From contig NC_049995.1 of assembly GCF_000003815.2 (NCBI RefSeq), positions 5,812,912-5,876,911 of the forward strand: a stretch of DNA of 64,000 nt, given 5' to 3'. Every line of letters begins with the position of its first letter. Within the stretch, counting starts at the first letter, position 1. The position numbers were made by a program, and so were the translations under genes. Below, piece by piece: positions 25,545 to 37,500 of the stretch. The notes under the pieces are model-generated. The model searched no databases. It had not been told where the DNA came from and saw only the letters and a list, made by a program, of their open reading frames with translations. The DNA is from Branchiostoma floridae (taxonomy: Eukaryota; Chordata; Leptocardii; Amphioxiformes; Branchiostomatidae).

Positions 25545-28500
25545 TTAGACGAATCGCCAGACTTTGATGGACTGGATCTGCATGGCGACGTCATCGCCGT
25601 TCCAGGTGGGGTACCACTGGTTCTTGGCGTTCCAGAAGTCCCTCATGGCGCCCTCACGGGAGTTGTTGTTGCTCCAGGGTTTCGGGTACGGCTGGTTGGT
25701 GGCGTCGTCAGGGAAGTAGTAGTTGGTGCCGCCGACAGCAACGTTGAAGATCAGATAGAACTAGAGAGCAAAATGTAAATGGACATATCGATGAATGCAG
25801 GACATCCAGGTAATAACGTATGGTATTGTGCAAAGTATTTATATAAACTAAAAAAAAAGTATCTAAAGTGAGATGTTTTGCAACTTATTGTAATAAGCTC
25901 TTCGAATGCGCAGGTCAAAGGTAAAGGCCCCTGTGACATAAACAAAGCCGCTCTTTTTTTATCATGTAAACCAACTGCCGGAGGCCATGAATATGTGGAT
26001 ATGCTTGAAGCATGGTCGAAACAAGATCAGTTAATAGGCATGCGTAGTTGGGTTGTACAAAGGCTAAATCTGGCAAAAGTTTTTCAAGGTCTAAAGGACT
26101 AGTCTCTACTAGACTCCGGGTCGCTGGAAATCCGTAGAAATGGAACAGATAGAGGATTAAGCCGGTCAGAGGACTATAGCCGGCTAGGAAACAGCTTACT
26201 CCTCTAGCTATTTATTCCATTTCTACGGTTTTCCAGTCACCCGGAGTCTGGTAGAGACTATATAGAACGCGATAGAAGTGTGGTATGCAGACGTTACTGC
26301 ACGGCAGGCATCCAAATTGATATTCCATCCAGTCATTCCTAAGGTATGCTGATCACAAATATCCGGCGTTGCAACACAAAAAGTACAGACTAAAAGCCAA
26401 ACAAGCATATAAAATACATTATGACTCCATATATCGTGGAGGAAGATATGTACCTCTCGGTCGAATGGCGTCATCTTGCCGCCTCCAGCCCACGGGTTCT
26501 CGTACGCCGGCAGACCGAAGTTGCCCATGTCCCAGAAGTTGGTGGGAGGAGAGACCAGCAACACCTCTTGATCATCAACCTCAACCCTAAGAACATCATT
26601 ATTCAGTTTACAATTTAGACATATGTAGAAGTGATGTGAATTTGGGAAACTTTTGTTTTAACCCGTGCCTCATTTCCGGGTATCCCTACACCTTGAATGT
26701 AAAGTAATTCCCTGACCTAGATTGACTTCTGAGGCGCTGTGTAAGCTAAGTTGCAACACCACGCACCGTGGATGATTAAAAAAAAATGTAGAATTTTCTT
26801 CAAAATTGGCTCCATTACTCGCAAGGTTTTCCTCTTTCTGCAAACAGAAGTCGTGTTTGTCTGAATTTTTTTTCCATGGGACTTATCCAAAGCAGCTCTA
26901 AAATGAGCAAATATGTGTCGTGCATTGCTTAAAAAAACATCGAAAAAAAGTAGTGCTAATGTCATAGACTATTATCACGTTTAAAACATGTGGAAGAACA
27001 AAAATGAAGAGTCTATTGTTCGGCACACCATATTCTGTGTGTTCAGTCATTTGTCCAACCTTCCTGACCACTTAGATTTCATGATGAAGGCAACTTTTTC
27101 GTCAAATTTTTATTCGCACGCTCGCATCAGATTTTGGGTTCCCAGAGGATGTCATCTGTATAATCAAAACAACTTGTCCTTATGACAAAAAAATGCTATT
27201 GAATGTTCTTACTTGAGATAGGTGTCGGTCCAAGTCAGCACCCACTTGTGGAAGTCAGTCCCATAAGTACCGGAGCTGGTGTGCCTGTCAAAGCGAATGC
27301 ATCCCGTATGATTATTATGGCTTTGTGGCGAAACGACTTACTTTGTGGAGAATCAACTTTAGGCTGGCGAACTGACATTGTGGCGAAACGATCTGTAACC
27401 AATTATGACATTGAGTAAAGCTTTTTCCAAGTCAATGACAAACACATACTCAATGAAAATGTTTTCTAAAGCACAACAAGAACGAGATGATAGCGTATAT
27501 AGCACTTATTTTTTCACAATTGAACTCGTTCACAATACCGAGTACGCTTGCGTGCTATCGGGAGTTGTGGGTGATATGTCAAAGGTTAAAGCCCCCGAGA
27601 AATAAGCAAAGCACACAAGGATCTTGTTATGACAGTCAAGACAATAGTGGGCACGAGAACTGTTTACAGATCTGAGGCCTTCAGCTTTGACTTTTTACCC
27701 ACAAGTCCTGTTGCCCCGCATGCGTACTCGGAAATGTGGGTGACCTTATATATAGCAACCCACTGGCAGGGCAGTCTCTACTTTAGCCATTCACAACCAA
27801 ATCAGTGAATGGCGATAGATAATATTATAGTTTTTTTGAAGTTATACTAATTAGCTTCATGTAAACTGTCTCGCAAATATATAGAGGTTAATACTTCGAT
27901 GCGGTTGTCTGCTGGAAGCCATTGTATGGCCATCTTGGTCCCCAGTGCAGGGTTGACCCCATATCGTCAACTCCGATGGATCCACCCCAGGATCCGTACA
28001 GGTTCCGGTTTCCTGTGTGAAGAAAACACGCACAACACGATTGTTTTGTAGTCTGAATAGTCTCCAAGCAGATTTACCAGTGGCATAAGATACAATGTAG
28101 TATCAAAGCTCGCCAAGGGATATAGCTTGCCATAGGGAGTCAAACACACTCCTAGGCCGGCTTCACTCTTCTGGCAGTTTTTGATACTATCTTATGCTAC
28201 TGTAGGGTCTACATGGAGATTATAGTCTGACGAAATCGAGCTTCTAGCAGCTCTTCGACTGGTCAGTTCCCTAGACGTTTGATGGCTAATGTCTCTGAGT
28301 AAGAACATCATAATCCTGTTGATTTATGCGTATATGTATATGTGTTAACATTGGCCAATTAGCGGACTGAATAAAAATGGCTTTTACCATGGTAATGAAT
28401 GGTTGCCATAATGAAAGAGAACCATTGGCTCTTATTAGATGGTTGTTCATGGCAAATGTTATCTGCATTCTGTTATCTGTCACGCAAATCCACACAATAG

Positions 28501-31500
28501 ACGAGACAAGAACAACTTAGGTACTGTCACCTTTGAATGATTAACCACAATCCCTGTTGCTGCATATGTGTAACCAGAACTGTGAGTGTACCTAATAATA
28601 TCTAACTTACCCCTGGATTCCATGATGTCGATTTCACCGGATGCTGGCCAACCACCGTATACGTTATCTCTTGGAAGCAGCCAGATTGCTAAACGAATGA
28701 GGAGGCAAATGAAAAAATAGTAAGCAATCAAATTCTATCGAACCCTTAAATCTCCTTGATTCTATTGAGTCGGTGAGCACTCCTTGCGTCATCACATGTC
28801 ACGTGGCGCTATGTCGGGGAAGGTCTCGGAACAACGTCTCATTAAAAGTAAAAATGTGTTTTTGTAGTCCTATGTAGACCTATACTTTGTCACAATTGGG
28901 AAAAGGTGCCCTGTCCGGCAGTTCACGGGCTCCACGCGGCCCCATGGGTCACCCTAAGGCTAGTTTTGGGCACGACCGGCCCCCGGGTTGATTTTAAGTC
29001 GGAGTTATAATCAACCAGGGACCCGGTGACAATTTGACGTCATGACCAACCCATAAGCACACATGCACAGAGGGCCGGGGTACCCCAGTGGTATCCGGCA
29101 TTCCACCGGGACAAATTTGAGGCTTCAGGTTCCGACCGGGCATCAGTGCAAATGTGCACAAGTACAAGTGAAGGCTATCATTATCTGTCAATATATGCAG
29201 CATAGTAGATAAAATGAAAAGTCTCACCGGGCCAAATCCAGTCTCCAGTCGGCAACTTAGCCCAGACCTCGACCTTTCCGTACTTGAAGGCGAAACTCTC
29301 CACAGTGGTGACCCTGGCGGACTGGATGGGTGGGAGGGGGGCGTTGTTGGAACCCTGTAGGAAACATGCCCGGCCCTGGGGGAAGTCCGAGGTGCAGTCA
29401 CCGTACGCTGCAAAGGATTATGATCAAACCCGTGAATGAACCCAGTATACGTCGATGAAGATTAGACATCCATGTATTAGATACAGTCGTATGGTCGCAA
29501 TATGCAGTGTTTCTGTATCTACGGGACCGGAAATCGTGTGGCCCTGGCCGCGTTGTACAGGTGCCCTCTATAGACTATTTCTTAATGCTTAGGTCAATGG
29601 CAAGATTTTTAGGGATCGACAAAAAGTGAGCGCAATGGCCAAATGATCGCTATGCAACGGTGGCCGCTTATGTATGTTTGACTGCACGCCAAAAAACAGT
29701 TAATCAAACCACTGGATTTCACTGAGGAATAACAACGGATGTTGTTTGAAACGTATGACCGTTTCCAAAATCATATCCAGTTGCTTGAGTAATTGCATTT
29801 TGGCGAATCTCAGTATAGTTGTTGGGCAAAGATTTACGTTTAGGACGGCATTTGTGACGCTACTGTAGCGCCCATATGATTATTGTGACAAAAAGTCACC
29901 GAAACGCCGGCTGTTGTATAGCTCACTGGCTGTCAATATATTTTTCAAACCGTTTACAATGTCTACAATTACCACACAAAACATGGCTTTTACTATATAT
30001 TAGGGACCAGGTATTGAAAAAAAAGCTCTCTTCCTTTTCTTATGGTGCCTCTTCTTGTTAAATCTGATGCTGTAATCAAATCTTATTACTTCTTCGTATA
30101 ATATATGGAACAGGAAGTGACGTACTTTGTCCGTAAACGGAAGTGACACCATTTCCGCCACATTCCTTCCCGCTATCGCCCGGGCAGGATATGTGACACC
30201 CGTGGCCGGCACCAAACCTATGAGATGAGATGCGAAGATAAATAAGTAGATGATAATATGCCATCTGGCTCGCCCCTGAGGCGTCGCCAAAAACTCTTGG
30301 AAACATCACAGCATGCAGGAACAAGGTTGCTTCCGCCATGGAGTTCAAACAAGGGGGTGTGGCTACTAAGGCTGATGGGAAGGATTAGGCGTGCCTCACC
30401 AAAATGGCGCCCGCCAGAACTTGGAGCAATGACGTGCTGAAGAACCCCGGGGACTGTGCGTTTATTCAGCCGTGTGCCGACACATGGAAGGTGCGTATGT
30501 ACAGGGGATAAAACAGTGTTTCATTCGGTATGCTATATGTACTGTGTTAAGTGCCGATCGCTCTTCTTTCACGTGTTGTATCTTTAGGTTATAGCTATAT
30601 ACTACATTTTTTACCATTTCGAAAGTCCTAAATGGTTACGGTAATATATAGCTGTCTTTGAATATAATCCTTTGTCAGAACTCAATAGACTCTACTTACA
30701 CAGAAAATTTGAAGTCAATCGGCCAAGGCGATCTTGAGAAAATGATTTTTGAAGTTGACATCATGTGTAGTTGCCCCCCTCCCCACTATTCAGAAGTGTG
30801 ATAACTTTGCATGTCACAGGGATGTGATCATCTAATGTAAACCTTACAAAGGTAGTTTGTATCATTAGTAGATATATTTGTGCAGCATATGACGGAATAT
30901 GAAGCAAATTTATGCTTTTGATGAAGAAATAAAAACACTGGAAGTTGACCTTCAATTGACCTTCTGTATGACTGACACCCAGCCACATTCAAAAATTCCC
31001 CGGAAATAAAACAAGAAATCTTTTTAAAAAAGCTGTGCCTTGCCGCGTATTTTATGTTATTTTGGTAAGTTAGACTAGATTCTACGCTTAAAAATCCCGA
31101 GTTCCACATGTCGCCCCCCCCCTCATTATCATAATTTATGTCAGATGAATTATTGGCACATTAAACAGGTTTTGTAAAACTTTTTGACCCACAATGAATA
31201 TGCATTATTTTTTATTACAAACTAAGTTCCTTCTGATGCAATTTGTGATATATATTTATATAAACATGGTGAGTTAAAGCGTAGATTTATTACGCTGGAC
31301 CACATACAGTAACATGCGTCTAGAAGAGCGTTTTAATACTCGCCTGGAATGTACCATTGTCTAACTAAGCCATGAAACTCGGCACGTTGATCACTTCATT
31401 GTGACAATGTGTTTTTGCCCGTATGTGGTTCGAAAGTCGGTCGAACTCTGGGCTTTGATGAGTTGATCTATTGGTTTGAAAGTCGGTTGAACTCTGGGCT

Positions 31501-34500
31501 TATTGAGTTGATCTAATGGTTTGCAAGTCGGTTGAACTCTGGGCTTTAATGAGTTGATCTAAAACTGCAGAATCTAGTTGCAGCATTGTGGTTTACTTCT
31601 GCCCCCCGCCCATTGCGTTGACTGGGCTGAGAGGGGCAGAGGTGGTTCATCCATTGTGGGGCGTTCGCCCTGTTTCGCATCTGCAAAATCTAGTTGCAGC
31701 ATTGTAGTTTCTGCTGTCCCCCGCCCATTATATAGACTGGGCTGAGAGGGGGCAGAGGTCATCCATTGTAGGACGCTGCTCTGTTTTGCATTTCAAGGGT
31801 TGAGACAGACAGTGGTGTCCATTTTGTCTGAGTGGAAATTTCCACTTGGGCTTGCTCCTTGGCAAATTTAGCAATTTAGTTTGAGAACCAGTAGCGCCCG
31901 GAGAGGCTGCCTAGTTTATTGGTTCGTACTTGGTTGTTCTTTAAGCGTGTCAGTTTGGTTACACGCCTTCAGTTACGTTACGTTTTCAACCCTTGCTGCC
32001 CGTGGAGGCTGTCTGATTTACAGGTAGTGTTTTTCAGGGTCTCTGGCAGCTCTGTCTGCTCATATTTTGGTTCCTTTTTAGTTTTATTTGGTTCTAGTTA
32101 AAGCTGCATTATGAAGCGTCCTCTTTCAATAAAAGTTGCCGTGTACCGTGATCGGTTAACGTATGAACAAGTGTTTACTTTGCTGAGCGAGGTTTCGGCT
32201 CCCATGAGCAGCATTCAGGCTGTTCAGTCTCTGGGACCAAACTCATTCGACGTGTCATTTTCCTCGGTACACGAGCGTACATTGTATGCGGGGAAACTGT
32301 CTGGTTTAGACGCCGTGGATGTGTCATCTTACGCGGCGGCGGAGATAATTGTCACGGCCACAAGAATTCCGTATGAGCTCGATGACAACTATGTCAGGAA
32401 CTGGTTAAATCAATACTGTGCCGTCATCACGTCCCGTATGGTAACATACCGGGACAGACCGACCATCAAAAATGGGAACCGGCAATACAAAGTAGTTTTA
32501 AAGCCGGGATGCAATATCCCATCAGCATGGAAAATGTATGACGGGAGGATGGTTTTCTTTAGGTATGTGGGGCAGCCCCGTACCTGCTTGAGATGCAACC
32601 AGGAAGGGCATGAGTCGGCAAATTGTGCAGTAACATTTTGCAACAAATGCCAGTCCATTGGGCATTTGGCCATGGATTGTACCAACGATGTTGTGTGCCT
32701 CAGTTGCAGGGCAGAGGGACATACGGCTCGCCGTTGTCCCCTGTCCTTCGCAAACAGGATTAAGATGGGAGCCAGTTGGGCTAAGAGCCAAGAGCTCCCG
32801 GCAGGTGTGAGTCAGGTCCGTGAACACCATGATGGAGGGGTTCCTCAGGCTGCAAATAAGCCTGATCGGTCGGAACTGGCCCATGTTTCTGACGCAGAGT
32901 CTGGTGTATCTGATCCTGTTTCGCCTCCAGGTCACCCTGGCAGTGTGGACCCGGGTACTTCTTCGGCTGTGAAGTCGGATGTTTCTTCTCCGGTCGCGGA
33001 GTCGGAGGCTTCTCCTCCGGTCGCGGTGGTTGAGCCGTCTGAGGACGTGCTGTCGGAGGCCGCTCCTTCGCTGACCAAGTTTTCTCCGGTCGCGGTGGTT
33101 GAGCCGTCTGAGGACTTGCTGTCGGGGGCCGCTCCTTCTCTGACCAAGTTTTCTCCGGTCGCGGTGGTTGAGCCGTCTGAGGACGTGCTGTCGGAGGCCG
33201 CTCCTTCTCTGGCCAAGCCTGGCCTTTCTTCCTCTTCTAGCGAGCAGGTACCCTCAACATCTGCTGCTCCGGTACCGGCCCCTCGCGCCCGGTCCCAGAG
33301 AAGGAGGCGTAAGGCGGCCAGTCCAATCCGACCTGTTACTCGTCGGTACATGTGTCAGGGTTGTGAGTTGGATTACACAATCACTCTGGAGGTGGTGTCT
33401 TGTCATCAGTGCAAGGCAGACATAACTCCAGAATCTGCTCTCCTTGCTTTCTGTGAGGGCCCAGTTTGTCAAAGCGATAATCGCCTCTTTCTTTGTCAGA
33501 GCTGCCATGATGGCAACTCTGATATTGCTGACAAAGATTCCAGGAAAAGGTGTAGGGGCGATTCCAGTGAGGGATCTGCCTCTGCAAAGACTTTGTCGAA
33601 AGGGAAAAAGATTCGTAAGGAGCCGGATTCCGACTCCAGTCTTGTTATCGAGGAGTTTCCCTCGGAGAGTCTTCGTTCTGTGGACGGTAACGAGTCTGAC
33701 TCTACTGTTGGCTCCAGAAGCCTCATCATTGATGAGGATACTTCGGATGCCTCTCAGGCTCCAAGTCCCGATTTGGTAGCAAAGGCGAGAGCCATTGTCA
33801 TCTCCTCTGACTTGTACAAGAATAAGGCTGTCTTTGTGTGCAACCAGTTTATTTCTCATGGTTGTGACGAACTCTTGCATAGTTTTAGGTCTTTGAAATC
33901 CCACCTTGCAAAGGCGCATGGCATCTCCGGGGACGTTGTGCCTTGTAAGGTTGGTAATTGTTCGAGGTTTTTTAAAACCACGATGTTATGTCTCAAGCAC
34001 CTCTACAATGTCCACCCCCAATTTGTTAACCGAATTGGTGTGGAAGGAATTGATGATCTGTACCACTAATTCCTCACATTCCGATGTTGTTTGACATTCC
34101 TTCTCTATGTAGCCTCATGGTTCTTATTGCTACACTCAATGTCTGTGGGCTCCGTAGTCCGCAGAAGAGGAGGCAGGTTTTCGGCTTTTGCCGTCAACAT
34201 AAATTTGACGTTGTTTGCCTCCAAGAGTGCCATGTTTCGTCAACATCTGAAGCGGTGCTCTGGGAGAAGGAATGGGGAGGCCAAGCGTTTTGGGCATTGG
34301 GCTCCTCCCAATCTAGAGGTGTGGGTATTTTACTCTCTCCATCTTTCAATTTTGATGTGGTTAAAAAGTCTTGTGACGATAGTGGGCGTGTTGTCTGTGT
34401 CGTCTTGTCCGATGGTGTGCGTAATTTCAAAGTTTGTAACATGTATGCTCCTAACATTTCTGCGGAGCGTACTGGATTTTTTAAAAATTTGTATAAGTTT

Positions 34501-37500
34501 CTGTCGGGGGCTGAGCCCCTTATTTTGTGCGGTGATTTTAACTGCGTTGAAGATGTTGATATTGATAAGAGGGGCGGGAACCCGGCTCATGGTAGTGGCG
34601 GTTCCACCATTTTAAAAGACATTTGCGCCGATTTTAATGTGCATGACTCTTGGAGACATGAGAATCCTTCTAAAAAGGTCTTCACTTGGAGACAGCCGAC
34701 CAAAGGTATTGCCTGTCGGCTGGACCGATTTTATTCGTCTAAATGCCTCGTCGTTTCAAACTACTGTTTTTTACCCGCATATTTTACAGACCATGACTGT
34801 GTGTCCTTGTCAATTTTACCGGATGTGAAGAAGAAGCCTGGCTTGTGGAAATGTAATGTCTCGATTTTAAAAAGAGACAAAGTTTTAAATGATTTTAAAC
34901 TCGCTTTTAACAATTGGAAGACTTTGAAACCAGGTTTTCCTTCTTTGCGAGCCTGGTGGGACGATGTAAAGGCTAGAACTCGCTCTCTCTTGATCAGAAT
35001 TTCTTGTGAACTGGCTAGGGAGAGACGGGAGTCCATGTTTACCTTGAATAATGAACTTGTCGATCTCACCAACAAGATGAACGACGGGGCCTCCTCGGCG
35101 GACATCTTGCGTAGGTATGAATGTACTAAGTCTTCCTTGTCCGAGTTGTCCGCTGAGGAGGCTCGCGGTGCTTTTGTTCGGTCCAGGGTCAAGCAATTTG
35201 TCGAGGGGGAAAAATGTACCTCGTATTTTGTAAGCCAGGCCTCTTCCCGAAGTAGGCAGCGACGCATTTCTTCGGTCAGAGATTCTACTGGACGTGTTGT
35301 CCAAGATGACGAGGAGATTTTAGATGTTTTTAAGCTATTTTATGAAGACCTTTTTAGTGCTGAGCCTATTGATAAGTGTGAGGCGAATAACCTTTGTAAC
35401 AATTTAGAAGGGTCTTTGGATCCTGATGAAGTCTCTTCATTAGAAGGTCCTCTTTCATTGGATGAGCTTTGGGCTGCATTGCGCAGTATGGAGAATAATA
35501 AGTCCCCTGGCAGTGACGGTCTCCCGAAGGAATTTTATGTCGCTTTCTGGGACGTCATTGCCGGGGATCTCCTCTCAGTTTTTGAGGAAGTTTTCTCTTC
35601 TGGCGAGCTCTCTCAGAGCCAGAGTTTTGGTGTTATTACTCTCCTTCCAAAAAAAGGGGACCCTCTGGACCCGAAGAACCGTCGCCCCATCTCTTTGTTA
35701 AATTGCGATTATAAGATTCTTGCAAAGGTCCTTAACAATAGGCTGAAGATGGTTGCCGCCTCGGTCATCAGTCCTGACCAGACATGCGGTATACCAGGCC
35801 GGTCGATACAATGTAACCTACTTTTGATGAGAGATATCGTTACATATGTTAATATGAATAACTTTGACTGTGCGATCATTTCTCTGGATCAGGCCAAGGC
35901 CTTTGATAGAGTGAATATTGATTTTCTTCACTTGACTCTTGCGAAGATGGGTTTTGGCCCGGTTTTTCGCAAATGGGTTGCTATATTGTACCACAACATT
36001 ACCAGTGCTGTTTCCGTCAATGGGTCGCTATCATCTTCTTTTTCTCTCTCAAGAGGTGTTCGGCAGGGGTGCCCTATGTCACCCCTGCTGTACGCAATTT
36101 CTTTGGAGCCATTTGCCGCTACAGTAAGGGCCGACGCTGCGATTCACGGCCTCAGGTTGCCTGGTGGCCGTGAAGTTAAGATCTCGCAGTATGCGGACGA
36201 TAACTCGGCTATTGTTACAACCGATGAGTCGATCCGCCGGCTCTTTGCTGTTATTGACATGTATAACAGAGGTTCCGGGTCTCTTTTAAATCTTGACAAA
36301 TGTATGGGTCTCTGGCTAGGTAGTTGGAGGAAAAGACTCGATTGTCCGAAGAATTTTAAATGGACATCTGTATCCATACGTTTATTGGGAGGTACTTTTG
36401 GAAGTGTTAATATGCCTTTAGTCAACTGGAGGGAGAGGCAAGCTAAGTTTGAAGCGGTTCTGCGAAGGTGGGACAGCTTCTCTTTATCCTTCGCTGGCAA
36501 GGTTGTCGTCGTTAATAACCTTGCTTTATCTACTTTGTGGTATATTGCTCCTGTATTTTCTCCTCCCGAGTCAGTCGTCAAGGACATTACGAGAGCCGTC
36601 TTTAAGTTTTTCTGGAGTTCTCGTGCAGAAATGGTCTCTAGACAGACAGTTATGCTACCTTTGGACAAAGGTGGATGGGATCTCATTGATTTTGGAGTGA
36701 AGGCCAATTGTTTTTATTGTCGGCCGTTTACCAGTATTCTTGACCGGCCGGACCTTCCATGGGTCCAGTTGGCAAAATATTGGCTGGGTTTTTTTGCCCG
36801 TCGTTTTGAACCATCATCGTGGTCTAACAGTTCCCCCCACTCTCCTGAGGCTCCACCTCACTATTCTTTGATGCGGAAGCTCACCTTGGAATTTGTTAAT
36901 GCTTCTGCTTCGAAGACTTGGGACAAGACATGCACCGTGCAGTCTTTGTACAAAGCTGCCATTTTAGCTCGTTCTCATACCCCTTCCGCTTGTTTTTTAG
37001 AGCGGGGTGTTGATTGGTCACTTGTTTTTTCAACGGTGCATAACACTCTCCTTGAGAATAACCTAAAGGAGCTTTCCTGGAAGGTCGCACATGGGGCTCT
37101 CAAAACCAACTACTTGACTTGTTCGATTTGGCACAGAACTCCTTCCCCTCTTTGTCCGAGGAGAAACTGTAGAGCTACGGAGACCGTTACCCATGCCATC
37201 TGGTCTTGTGGCGAGGTGCTCCTGACCTGGACTTGGGTCGAAGGATTCATTAGGCGATGGGTGGTCTCTAGTTTTCGTGTTTCTCGTGCGGTCGCTCTCT
37301 ATGGTGTTATGTCGTCTACCCTGAAGAAGTGTAAGAGAGATGTCTGCACCTACATTTTGGCCGTCGCTCGGTCTAAGATTTGGTGGTCCAGGTGTCAGGC
37401 TCTCTTTGACAATAATTTCGTATCTCACATTGAGCTGGTGTCTCTAATCAAGGAGGCTCTTAGGTTTAAACTCAAGGTGGAGTTTGTTCGACTTGGTTCT

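Noticed and set aside
33254-33919. 221-codon minus-strand frame inside the LINE
   Set aside because: Shadow of ORF1 on the opposite strand; ORF1 has zinc knuckles and the right position before ORF2.
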